DNA of 61,491 nt from Anaeromyces robustus (Eukaryota; Neocallimastigomycota; Neocallimastigomycetes; Neocallimastigales; Neocallimastigaceae): positions 67,501 to 128,991 of the forward strand of contig MCFG01000185.1 of NCBI GenBank assembly GCA_002104895.1, given 5' to 3'. The translations under genes were made by a program, and so were the position numbers. Numbering within the stretch: the stretch's first letter is position 1; each line of letters begins with the position of its first letter. Below are positions 26,993 to 39,300 of the stretch, one piece after another. The notes under the pieces are model-generated. The model was given only the letters and a program-made list of their open reading frames with translations, ran no database searches and was not told the origin of the DNA.

Positions 26993-28351
26993 TTAGGTAA
27001 AGTATTTTTTTTTATATATATTTAAAAAAATTGATAATAGTAGATAAATAAATATAAAATAGTATATAATATTTAAATTATATATATTTGATATAAATGA
27101 AAATGATCCTGAATTATTATCTTGGATTGAAAAAGATGAATTTGTATTGATAGATGGAATAGTTGAGTTTTCCATATTTTTTAATTTACTTGATTCATCA
27201 TTTTTATTTTCAAAATTAATACCTTGATATGGAGAAACTTCTATACATTCAGATAGTGAAACAAATTTATAACCAAGATCTTTTACATATTCAATTACAG
27301 CTGGAAGTATATTATTAACTGTAGTAGGATGTACATCATGAAGTAATGCAATAAAACTATGAGTTTTAGGAGAAACATCCGGTGCTTTAAGTTGAATGTT
27401 TAAGTTTTCAATAACTTTATCGACATCATCTTTATAACTCCAATCTTTAGTATTTGTATTCCACATAATAATATTATATCCGTGAGAACCTAAATATTTT
27501 TGAATTTTTTCTGTCATTTCTATCTTCTCAGGTTCAATTTCTTTATAACCACCATAACCGCCAGGTGGTCTAAAAAAAGTTGGTTTAACACCAATTATAT
27601 TATCAATAATATCTGTCATATTATCAATATTTATTTCCATAGTTCCTTTTTGAATAGCCGTAAATAAGTCTTCATGATAATATGTATGAGACCCTATATC
27701 ATGACCTTCTTCAAAAATAGTTTTAACCATTTCTATAGAACGTGAATCTTCCTCAAGATTACCATAATTTACAGCATTAATAAAAAATGTGGCTTTAATA
27801 TTATGTTCTTTTAAGGTTTTTAAAGCAATAGATGTAGTTCTTGGATTTGGTCCATCATCAACTATTTTATAAAAAAAATTTTTTTTAAATTTTTTTTTTA
27901 ATGATAATATTAAATAATAGTAATAATGATAATAATGATAATAATGATAATAATGATAATAATAATGATAATAATAAAGTATAATATTTTTAATATCAAA
28001 ATAATATATATACATATTTTTACATTAATGTATTATAATTAATTATTTAAAAAATAATAATAAAAAAAAAACTTTTTATAGAAATATATCTATTTACAAG
28101 TTAAAACGAATTGTCCTGGATTTGTACAATTTTCATATACAGGTGCTTTGTCATTTTTCAGTGTTATACTAGCTACTGTAGTTTTTAATACGTAATAGTA
28201 TAATATATTTTTAAATATTTTTTTTTAATACAATAATTTTTTAAAACATCTTTTGATTTATTTATTAAATACAAAATGATTATATTTGTAATATACCTAT
28301 ACATGCATTAATAACTAATAATACAATACATAAAAATATATGCATTTTCAT
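26993..28351 (-). CDS. NodB-type polysaccharide (chitin) deacetylase, membrane-anchored (3 exons)
   Basis: A 333-residue carbohydrate esterase family 4 protein. Exons: 28351-28297, 28175-28098 and 27861-26993; splicing recreates the first motif, TFDDGPNPRT, across the second junction. It starts with a hydrophobic signal peptide (MKMHIFLCIVLLVINAC). NodB motifs are FDDGP (residues 45-49), SHTYYH (102-107, with two metal His), RPPGG (142-146), a W/D segment NTNTKDWSY, and LLHDVH near residue 205. Chitin deacetylases remove acetyl groups from wall chitin to make chitosan. After the domain comes a Ser/Asn-rich stretch and a C-terminal hydrophobic segment (about 310-328) followed by Lys residues, which suggests a single-pass membrane anchor. 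No carbohydrate-binding module is attached. Chitin as substrate is inferred; acetylxylan is the main alternative. Confidence 0.88.
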
Positions 28352-28758
28352 AATTATTTCTCCAATGTATATATATTTTTATAACAAACTTTCAAACTTT
28401 TGCAAAGTAAAACATAAATTATTTATAAAACTAATTGTTTTATACACAATATATAATCTATGTTTGTTTTGTTTTTTTTTGTTTTCTCTTAAATTATAAA
28501 AAAAAAAAAAAAAAAAAGAGATAGAGAAAGAAAGAAAAAAAAAAACAAGAAGAAAAACATTATATATAAACCTAAAAATAAATAAAAACAAATAAATTAT
28601 AATATATTCTTAATATTTTATTTAATATATATAATAATATATTATATTATAATACTAATAATATTGATAAATAATATTGATATTGATATTGACAGATTTT
28701 AAATTAATTAATTAATTAATTAATAAACAAAACAAAAAAAAAAAACTTTTAATAATAA

Positions 28759-28793
<35 letters not shown>

Positions 28794-29552
28794 AATAATA
28801 ATAATAATAATTTAAATTATTATAATAAATCAACTTTTTTTTTTTTAATATCAATTGATGAAACCTTCAATAATTATTAAAATCATAACACTGGAATAAT
28901 TACACTTATTTTTATTTTATTTTTTTTTTTTAATTATCATATTAAAATATACTAAATCAGAATAATACAAATTATATTATTTATGGTTATAAAATATATA
29001 TATATAAATGTAAATTCAAATATATCAACATAAATAAGGAAAAATAAGAAAAAGTCTCGTCTTTTTATGCAATTTTATTTATTAATCAAAAAAAAAAAAT
29101 ATCAATAAATCTTAAATTTCAAACACTAAAAAAAAAATTAGATTAATTTATCAAATATGCATATGCATAAAAAAATTAATTAATTAACGGAATTTCTTTT
29201 CTTTAATTTTTTTTTCCTTTTACTTTTTTATTATTATTTTATTTTTATTTTTTTTACTATTAAATAATAATATTAATTACTACATAGATATGATAAATTA
29301 ATATTAATATAAATAATCTATTTCCTTTCTTTTTTTTGAAAAAAAAGAAAGGAAATAGATTATAAAACTTTTTTAAAAAAAAATTAACAGATAGATTGAT
29401 ATTGATATTTTTTTTTTGAAATAAATATTAAATGGTATAATAGATTAAATTAATCTATTTATATATATTTATATATTATATATATATATTTATATTATAT
29501 ATATTTATATTAATACTATATATATAATAAATAGAATTATTTATTTATTTAT
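28352..29552. other. Intergenic, with a perfect inverted repeat
   Basis: About 1.2 kb between the deacetylase start and the end of the giant Asn-rich gene. It holds poly-A runs (28500-28520, 28765-28792), TTAA tetramer repeats (28700-28725) and the striking inverted repeat at 29313-29363. No exon-like frame was found. Confidence 0.6.
29313..29363. repeat. Perfect 25-bp inverted repeat with 1-bp spacer
   Basis: The left arm (29313-29337) and right arm (29339-29363) are exact reverse complements around a single G. Each arm begins or ends with ATAATCTATTTCC or its complement, so the match is not only A/T. It would form a 25-bp stem in single-stranded DNA or RNA. It sits about 190 bp downstream of the stop of the giant minus-strand gene, so it could mark a 3' end, or be a transposon or palindrome-repair relic. 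Confidence 0.85.
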
Positions 29553-29998
29553 TTATTTATTTATATTTCTGTCTAATCTGAAATTATTCACAGCATTATC
29601 AATGATTCTATCTAATTCTAAAAAATCTCGTTCCATTGTATAATTATCATTATTATCTAATTTTGTCTTAAATTCAGTATATATATAGTTAAACTTTTCA
29701 GATATTATACGATGATGATGATGATGACGGTGGTGGTGGTGTCGATGTTTATGTTTTGAATTATGATATTTCTTATTATCACTATTTATATTTTTCTCTT
29801 CTAAAAATATTTTTTTAGAATTCTTATTTACCTCATGATTATTGTTATTACTTTTAAAATTATAATTACTACTATTATAATTATTATTATGGTTATGATT
29901 ACTATAATTATTATTATTATTATTGTGATAATGATCATCATTATTATCATTATTATTTTTATTATTATAACTATTAACATTATTTTTTGCATTATGAC

Positions 29999-30093
<95 letters not shown>

Positions 30094-32115
30094 CTTGTTT
30101 TATGATCATTATTTTTTTCATAATAATTATTATTACCACTATTATTACCATTATTAATATTATTTATATTATTGTATTGATTATTTTCATTATTGTATTT
30201 ATTATTATTGTTACTATAATTCATATTATTACAATAATCATTATAATTATTATTGTTGATATTTTTACTATAATTAGCTTTATTATAATAATTATTGTTG
30301 TTGTTGTTGCTAATCTTATCGTCATTGTATTTATTACCACTATTATAATTATTCTTATTATTATCATTATTATTGTTATTGTTATCATGATTTCTGTAAT
30401 ACTTATTGTCATTGTTAAAGTTATTAATATTACTGTTACAATTATTTATGTTATTATAATTATTATTACTTTTGTTGTAATTACAATTAGTATCGTTTTT
30501 ACTATTATTATTATCTTGATTATAGTTATTATTATTGTTACTATTATTATGATTATGATAATTATGATTATTACTACTATTAATATGGTTATGATTATCA
30601 TTATTATAATTATGATTATTATTAGTATTATCACGGTTATGATTATCATGGTTATGATTATTATTAGTATTATCACGGTTATGATTATCGTAGTTATGAT
30701 TATTATTAATATTATCACGGTTATGATTATTATTAGTATTATCATGGTTATGATTATTATTAGTATTATCACGGTTATGATTATTATTAGTATTATCACA
30801 GTTATGATTATCATGATTATGATTATTATTAGTATTATCACGGTTATGATTATCATGATTATGATTATTATTAGTATTATCACGGTTATGATTATCATGG
30901 TTATGATTATTATTAGTATTATCACGGTTATGATTATTATTAGTATTATCATGGTTATGATTATTATTAGTATTATCACGGTTATGATTATTATTAGTAT
31001 TATCATGGTTATGATTATTATTAGTATTATCACGGTTATGATTATTATTAGTATTATCATGGTTATGATTATTGTAGCCATGATTATTATTATTATCATA
31101 ATTATGATTATCGTGGTTATGATTATTACCATTATTATTATTTACATTATGATTATTATTAGTATTATCATGGTTATGATTATTATTAGTATTATCATGG
31201 TTATGATTATTATTAGTATTATCATGGTTATGATTATTATTAGTATTATCATGGTTATGATTATTATTAGTATTATCATGGTTATGATTATTATTAGTAT
31301 TATCATGGTTATGATTATTATTAGTATTATCATGGTTATGATTATTGTAGCCATGATTATTATTATTATCATAATTATGATTATCGTGGTTATGATGATT
31401 ACCATTATTATTATTTACATGGTTATGATTATTACCATTATTATTATCATGATTGTGATTATTACCATTATTATTATTATGATTGTGATTATTACCATTA
31501 TTATTATTATGATTGTAATTATTACCATTATTATTATCACGGTTATGATTATTACTATTATTATTATTTACATGGTTATGATTATTACTATTATTATTAT
31601 CACGGTTATAATTATTACTATTATTATTATTTACATGGTTATGATTATTACTATTATTATTATTTACATGGTTATGATTATTACCATTATTATTATTTAC
31701 ATTGCTATGATTATTACCATTATTATTATTTACATTGTTATGATTATTACTATCATGGTTGTGATTGTTGCCATTATTATGATTATTACTATCATGGTTG
31801 TGATTGTTGCCATTATTATGATTATTATTACTACCATTAATATAGTTATAATTATTGTGGTTATTGTTGTTGTTGTCGTTATTGTTTTGGAGAGATTTGC
31901 TTTTATCTGTTACATATTTTGATTGAGATTTTATCTTGTTATCTTTTGATTGTTTGTTATTATTAAGATTTTGATCTTCATTTACTGGCATAATGAAAGA
32001 TGAATCTGGTGTAAGGATTACAGATATAACAGGAACTGATATATCCGAAGGTATTTCAAAATCATATGATGTTTGTTCAAATTTGATTTTATTTTTTGGA
32101 TAATCTTTTTTTCTA

Positions 32116-32150
<35 letters not shown>

Positions 32151-32215
32151 GTTATTGTTACCGTTATATTTGTTATCATTATTAATATTGTTGTTGTTGT
32201 TGTGGTTGCTGTTGT

Positions 32216-32246
<31 letters not shown>

Positions 32247-35200
32247 GTTGTTGTTGTTGTTGTTGTTGTTGTTATATTTGTTATTATTATTGTTATTGTT
32301 ATCATTGTTAAATTTGTTATCATTATTATTGTTGTTGTTGTTATTGTTATATTTGTTATCATTATTAATATTATTGTTGTTATATTTGTTATTATTATTA
32401 ATATTGTTGTTGTTGTTGTTATTGCTGCCTTTATATTTGTTATCATTATTAGTATTGTTGTTATTGTTGTTATATTTTTTATCATTATGAGTATTGTTAT
32501 ATTTGTTATCATTATTAATGTTGTCGTTGTTATATCTGCTATTATTATCAATATAATCGCAGTTATTATTGCTATATTTGTTATTATTATTATTATTATG
32601 ATGATGATGATCACAGTTATTTTTGTTATCATTATGGAAATTGTGGTTATTGTTGCTGACGAATTTATCATTATTATTGTTGTTGTTGTTGTTGTTGTTA
32701 TTGCTACTGTAGTTATTATTGTTATTCTTGTTGTTTTTTTTATTATTATTATTATTATTATAATTATTATCCTTAATATTATTATTATAGTTAATATTAT
32801 TGTCCTTTATACTACTATTATTACTTATTTCTCTATATTTTTCTTGGTTTATTTTATTTCTTAATGTTTCTATCTCATTTTTAACTTTATTTGTTATTTC
32901 CTTAAAATAATCATTATCATTATTATTATCCTCTAATTTATTATAATATTTTTTATCTTTGCAGTTATTCTCATTATTACTAATATTTTTATTATTATCA
33001 TTATTACTATTTAATAATGAATAATTATTCCTATACTTATCATTATTAGTTTTAATAATATTACTATTATTATTCTTTTTTTCTAAATTCATTTTATTAT
33101 TTGTATATACTGGTGTATCATGTTTTATTTCATTTATGTTAAAACTTTTAGAAACATCTGGTCTTTCTTGATTATAAATTTTACTATTATGATTATCATT
33201 ATTGTTTAATGAATAATTATTCCTATACTTATCATTATTAGTTTTCATAATATTACTATTATTATTCTTTTTTTCTATATTCATTTTATTATTTGTATTT
33301 ACTGGTGTATCACATTTTATTTCATTTATGTTAAAACTTTTAGAAATATCTGGTCTTTCTTGATTATAAATTTTACTATTATGATTATCATTATTGTTTA
33401 ATGAATAATTATTCCTATACTTATCATTATTAGTTTTCATAATATTACTATTATTATTCTTTTTTTCTATATTCATTTTATTATTTGTATTTACTGGTGT
33501 ATCACATTTTATTTCATTTATGTTAAAACTTTTAGAAATGTCCGGTCTTTCTTGATTATAAATTTTATTATTATTATATTTATCATTATTATTATCATTT
33601 TTATTGTTTAATGAATAATTATTCCTATACTTATCATCATTAGTTTTCATAATATTACTATTATTATTCTTTTTTTCTAAATTCATTTTATTATTTGTAT
33701 ATACTGGTGTATCACATTTTATTTCATTTATGTTAAAACTTTTAGAAATATCCGGTCTTTCTTGATTATAAATTTTACTATTATGATTATCATTATTGTT
33801 TAATGAATAATTATTCCTATACTTATCATTATTAGTTTTCATAATATTACTATTATTATTCTTTTTTTCTATATTCATTTTATTATTTGTATTTACTGGT
33901 GTATCACATTTTATTTCATTTATGTTAAAACTTTTAGAAATATCCGGTCTTTCTTGATTATAAATTTTATTATTATTATATTTATCATTATTATTATCAT
34001 TATTATTGTTTAATGAATAATTATTCCTATACTTATCTTTATTAGTTTTCATAATATTACTATTATTATTCTTTTTTTCTAAATTCATTTTATTATTTGT
34101 ACATACTGGTGTATCACGTTTTATTTCATTTATGTTAAAACTTTTAGAAACATCCGGTCTTTCTTGATTATAAATTTTACTATTATGATTATCATTATTA
34201 TTATCATTATTATTGTTTAATGAATAATTATTTCTATACTTATCATCATTAGTTTTCATAATATTACTATTATTATTCTTTTTTTCTAAATTCATTTTAT
34301 TATTTGTACATACTGGTGTATCACATTTTATTTCATTTATGTTAAAACTTTTAGAAATATCCGGTCTTTCTTGATTATGAATTTTATTATTATTATTATT
34401 ATTATATTCATCATTATTGTTATTATTATTGTATTTATCATCATTATTATTATTATTGTATTTATCATTATTATTATATTTGTTATTATTATATTTATTA
34501 TTATTATTATTAATGTATTTATCCTTATTGTTATTATATTTATCATTATTGTTATTGTTATTATATTTATCATTATTGTTATTATTATTATTGTTGTTAT
34601 TGTATTTATCATAATTACTATTATATTTATCATTATTGTTATTATTATTATTGTTGTTATTGTATTTATCATAATTACTATTATATTTATCATAATTATT
34701 ATTATATTTATCATATTTATCATTATTGTCATTATTATTGTATTTATCATTAATATTATTATTATTGTTATTATTATTATTATTATTTCCTATATTAACA
34801 TTTTCTCCATTATGACAATGGCAATTGCCACAATCATCACGATGACAACAATAATATTGGTGAATATGGTATATTATTTTTTCTTTAAATATTTTATTAG
34901 TATATAAATAAATATATAATGAAGTATATAAAAAAAAGATATAAATTAATAATTTAAAATTTAAAGAAAAAATAAAAAATAAATAATTCATTATTATAAC
35001 AATTATTTATACCATTATTTTTGTTTTCTTTTGGTAATGAATAATTTTCTGAATTTCTTATTTTAGTTTTATCTTCTTGTTTATTATAAATATTATCTTG
35101 ATTATTCAAATTATTTTTAATATATATATCAACAATATTACAGTCATTCAGTGGATTTTTAATAGACATTTTTGGTGTATATAAATTTTCAGCTTGATCT

Positions 35201-36004
35201 CTATCTAAATCTTCTATATAATCTTCATTTAAATTCATATTCTCTTGAAGTCTATTTATTTCTTCAAATGCTTTTTGCATTTTATATTTATAATCTTTGT
35301 TTTTGTAACAATCAATCTTGTTAATATTATTAGGATTTCTATTACGCTTATTGTTTATTTCGTTATCATCATAATTATTATTATAATTGTTAAAATTATT
35401 ATTATCATTATCATCATTATAATTATTATTATCACTATAATCATTATAATTATTATTACTGTTGTTGTTGTGGGTATTATTGTTATTATTGTTACTTCTG
35501 TCATTTTTATTACCATTATCACAATCATGTAATATTTTATAAGTTGTAGTCAAATTATCAAGTGATTCTTTCTTATCTTTAATAAATTGATGTAATTTTT
35601 TAAAATTTTTAATGGAACTGCTACTTCGTTCATTACATGAATTAGTACTTTTATTATCAATAATATTCTTTTTTTTTCTATCTTTTTCCTCTTCTGTTTC
35701 TTTCTCATTTTCGATTGTAATGCATATTTTTTCATTTTCATTATTATCGTTTTCGTTTACAATACATATTTTAACATCATCATTTTTTCTTTTTTCTTTT
35801 CTTTTTCTTCTCTTTTCTTTATAATATATATCATTTTTCTCCGTATCATTTTTATTTTTATATTTCTTGTATTCTTTATCTTCAAAATTTACTTCTTTAC
35901 AATTTATATCCTTATCATTTGTTTGAGTTTTATAATTATTATTAGGAAAATCAAGTAATCTTTCTATTTGATCTTGATGATTATTAATTCTAACAGTTTT
36001 ATTA

Positions 36005-36054
<50 letters not shown>

Positions 36055-37741
36055 TAAAAGATCTTCTATAATATTATTATCATTTAGAGTATTGGTTAAA
36101 TCTTCTTGATTATGAAGTGATGTTTTTAATTCTTCTTGAAATATCTGAAATTCATCTATTTGATTTATAATACATTTTAATTGATTCACTAATATATTTT
36201 TTATAGTATAAACATCATATTTATTATTATCAATAGTTTTATCATTATTATTTATTTTAGTATAACAATTCAAAGGACTATTCATATTATTTTTTTTAAG
36301 AATTTTTTTAACTTTATAAAGTTCCATTTTAATATTCCTTTTTTGAAGGGTTAATGTTTCAATTAATTGTTCAATAATTTTTGTAAGATCTCGTTCAATT
36401 ATTTCTTTTTTATTATTATTATCTATACATATATAGATTAAAAAAAAGACAATTTTGATATATTAATATATATATATATATATATATTAATTTATAATTA
36501 TAAATTTAAAAGAAAATAAAAATTATATAATAATTATAAAAAAAATTATTTTTATACTTTTCATTCTTTCAATAAACTTTGGAATTTTAAAAGATCTTGT
36601 TTGATTTCTTATATCTTTTTTATGATTTTCAATAATTTTTTTAAAATAATTAAAATCTATTAAATTTAAAAATAAAATTATAAATATTAAGTAAGAAATA
36701 TTGATTTATCATAAATTGTAAATAATACAAATTATTTTTAGTATATATTAAACCTTCTTCATTTAAATCTCTTAGTTTTTCATCATTATTCCCTTCCTGT
36801 GATAGACATAATTCAGTATTATCTTTAAGTATATGTTTATCTTGTTTATTTTGTCTTTTATCCTTATCATCATTATTTTCATTTTCATTTATATTTTTTG
36901 TCATTAATAAAATAGATTTTTGTGAAGTTTGTGTTAAAGAAGTCGATTCCACTTCTATAGATGTATCATATTGATCAGAATAATAATTAGACATAATTTC
37001 ACTAAAATACAATTGATCCTCTGACAAATTTTGAATATTATCATTATTTTTATCTTTACCTTTATTCATATTTTTTGTAATTGTTTCTATATTATTATTT
37101 GGAGTTACAATTCTTATATTTGTATCAAACTTGTTTTCATAATTATTGTCATTATTATTTATTTTCAATTTAAAATTATGTGTATAAGCTAAATTTTCAT
37201 AGTTATTATAATAACCATTATTACTTCTTTTATTATAAAAATCATTATTATTAATAAAACTTGGATATCCATTTTTTATATTGTTAATATATGTATTATT
37301 GTTATATTGATAATTGTCATTATTATTTTGATTTTTATTATTTAATTGATAATAATTTGATGAATAACTATATATATTATTTAAAAGAGGATTATAATCA
37401 TTTATACAATTCTTATATTCATTATTATTAAAATATTTGAATTTAATACCATTTTCATGACTAAAATTTCCATTATTCAAATAAGAATTATTCCTATAGA
37501 TATTTTCATAATCTTTTATGATATTTGATGTATAGTTATTATTGGAAAATTGGGGTTGAACTTGTAAGTGATAAGTTTCTTCCATACATAATGAATTTAT
37601 TGGATTATTTGACTTCATATATTTTAAATTATTATTATTATTTTCATTAACATATTTTTCTTTTTTAACAAATGAATTTAAATATGGTATCGAATTTAAA
37701 TATGTTTTATTATTATCATTTAAATTAATCATATTCTTCAC
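29553..37741 (-). CDS. Giant asparagine-rich low-complexity protein (4 exons, about 2,608 aa)
   Basis: Exons (descending) 37741-36754, 36656-36558, 36422-35013 and 34882-29553 join in frame at GT-AG sites. The last intron (35012-34883) contains no AG before its acceptor, which supports linking the two halves that otherwise overlap in different frames. I do not recognise a domain. Residues 1-330 are Asn/Tyr-rich. Residues about 330-420 are charged and helical (ERDLTKIIEQLIETLTLQKR), a likely coiled coil. A short Cys/His cluster follows the third junction (QYYCCHRDDCGNCHCHNG, residues about 840-857), possibly metal-binding. Most of the rest is poly-Asn with seven long repeats, a DNTNNNHNH array and long Asn runs. 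The C-terminus has a His-rich patch (KHKHRHHHHRHHHHHR) and then an ordered, charged tail ending FRLDRNINK. Function unknown. Conserved ends around expanded repeats argue for a real gene. Confidence 0.7.
30000..30092. repeat. (ATT)n run encoding about 30 Asn
   Basis: A pure ATT run on the plus strand, read as AAT codons on the minus strand within the giant gene. Its length is likely to vary between strains and may be imprecisely assembled. Confidence 0.9.
30600..31420 (-). repeat. DNTNNNHNH 27-bp array with a 273-bp higher-order duplication
   Basis: The protein repeats DNTNNNHNH or DNTNNNHNR many times. The segment encoding NNNHGYNN is present twice with almost identical surroundings (around 31074 and 31347), so a block of 273 bp was duplicated. 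Variation between CAT/CAC and CGT/CGC codons (His/Arg) marks sub-units. Confidence 0.85.
33000..34390 (-). repeat. Seven tandem coding repeats of about 64-70 codons
   Basis: Inside the giant Asn-rich gene, seven copies share the consensus QERPDISKSFNINEIK, DTPV, TNNKMN, EKKNNNSNIMKTN and DKYRNNYSLNN. Copies differ at a few positions (C, R or H after NEIK; C, N or Y after DTPV) and in the length of the Asn spacer. Two length classes (with or without a DKYNNN spacer) are mixed through the array, suggesting recent multi-unit duplications. Confidence 0.9.
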
Positions 37742-38071
37742 AAATAAATAATATAAAATATGTTTTTTAATATATTATAAAATATAATAAAAAGATTAAT
37801 TTTATTTCATATAATAAAAAAAAAAGAAAAAAAATTTTTTTCGGAATATTATTTGATGCAATAATTTAAAAGAATATGATAAAGTATAATAATTAAAGTT
37901 TTTAATTTTTTCTTTGGGTTACCAAAAGTAGTAAAAATCATTAAAATTTTTTTTATTAAATAATAATTTATTTGAAAAAAAAAAAAAAAAATATTTATTT
38001 AATAATTTAAAAATCGAAACTATTTAATAATTATATTATTATAAATGAAACCATTTAATGATTACATTATT

Positions 38072-38103
38072 ATAAAGAAATAAATTATAATTTATTTCTT
38101 TAT
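38072..38103. repeat. Perfect 32-bp palindrome
   Basis: ATAAAGAAATAAATTA is followed immediately by its exact reverse complement, with no spacer. It directly follows an imperfect direct repeat of about 30 bp. No function is apparent. Confidence 0.85.
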
Positions 38104-38336
38104 GTTATAGATTTATATGACTTATCATTAAAGCTTCTATACTCTATGTTTTTCAGAGCATAGACAATTTATATTATTTATTTAATTTAAAATTATTAAT
38201 CATATTAATAATATCTTTTCATATTAATATAGAACAAGATAATAAAAACTGAATTTTAATAATTACTTTTTAACTGAAAAGTTTTTTATCTTTTTTATTA
38301 TTATTATTGTTGTTGTTGTTGTTGTTGTTGATATTC

Positions 38337-38418
38337 CATGTATTTCTAAATATAGATTAGTTTAGTTCTACAATCACAAAGACAAAGTTTTTAATTAAGG
38401 ATAAAAACTGGTCAACAT
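38337..38418 (-). repeat. Dispersed repeat fragment (copy at 47683-47869)
   Basis: Read on the minus strand this begins ATGTTGACCAGTTTTTATCC (38418-38399) and continues to TTTAGAAATACATGG. The plus strand at 47683 begins with the same ATGTTGACCAGTTTTT, then ATCC, and later TTAGAAATACATAGG. The same order and orientation of two matching blocks suggests related, diverged elements with different internal lengths. Confidence 0.5.
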
Positions 38419-38816
38419 TTATTTATTTAAATTTTTATTCCTTTTTATAGCATGATTATTATATTTAAACCAAATAAGAATTAATGAATTTTTCAAACTA
38501 TATATTAAGTTTTAACTTTAATTTTTTTTACAAATACTTTTAAATAAAATAAAAGTAAAAAAGTTACACAATAATTTTTTTTATTAAAAAAGTTTTTGAA
38601 TTTTCCATTGTATAAATTTAATAAAATGTTTCTCAAAAAGTAATTTTGCTTATTAATAAATTACAATATTAAATATTAAATACTTATATATTGAACATAA
38701 GTTTTAAGTTATATTTTTTAATATTTATATCTTTTATATTTAAACAAATATAAATAAAAATAAAAATAGAAATAAAATAATGATTATATAATATTCACAT
38801 ATAGTATTTTTCAATA

Positions 38817-39300
38817 TATGGAAAATATACCTGCTGGTTTGGATCTATTTACTTAACGTTTCATATGGAAGACTATTACTAAATTGAAAAAAAATACATT
38901 TATATTTTTTTTATTTTAACTATACATCCTACTGAAGAGGCTGAAGCTCTTTGTTATCATATTTCAATTTTAATAAAAGAATATTTAGTTTGGATTGATT
39001 CTCTTGGAAGTATTAAAATGCATTATAGTGAAAAATTATTTCATAGAGGATTTTCCAAATAATTCAAATAATTTTAAAGAATAATGCATTAATAAATAAA
39101 ATATATTTATATTACAATCAGAAAATGATTATAATGTAGAATTCTCTATGAATTATCAAAAACATGCAGCTGAAAATATCGTAAATGTATTTATTTTAAT
39201 GAAAAAGCGAAAAATGATGGTTTTGTTAATCAATATTCACTTAAACAAGTCTATCTCAATTTCATCAATAATAATAATATAAATAAGGAAAAATAAAAGC
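38817..39300 (+). pseudogene. Decayed protein-coding remnant, family not recognised
   Basis: Composition is exon-like and richer in GC than the flanks, but frames are broken. Readable pieces are MENIPAGLDLFT followed by a stop, then TIHPTEEAEALCYHISILIK continuing to SIKMHYSEKLFHRGFSK and a stop, then ENDYNVEFSMNYQKHAAENI with a frame change before FVNQYSLKQVYLNFIN. No GT-AG joins repair all the breaks. I do not recognise the family. It could alternatively contain a poorly resolved multi-exon gene. Confidence 0.4.

Noticed and set aside
26473-28591. Small Phe/Ile/Lys-rich minus-strand frames at 26473-26655 and 28379-28591
   Set aside because: Typical of A/T-only DNA; no exon-like composition. 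The second lies upstream of the deacetylase start and reads as leader sequence.
29835-31922. 695-codon plus-strand open frame of Ile/Met/Val
   Set aside because: It is the antisense of the Asn-rich exon; ATT/ATG/GTT triplets keep it open. It has no domain and no start context, and the minus-strand frame has splice support.
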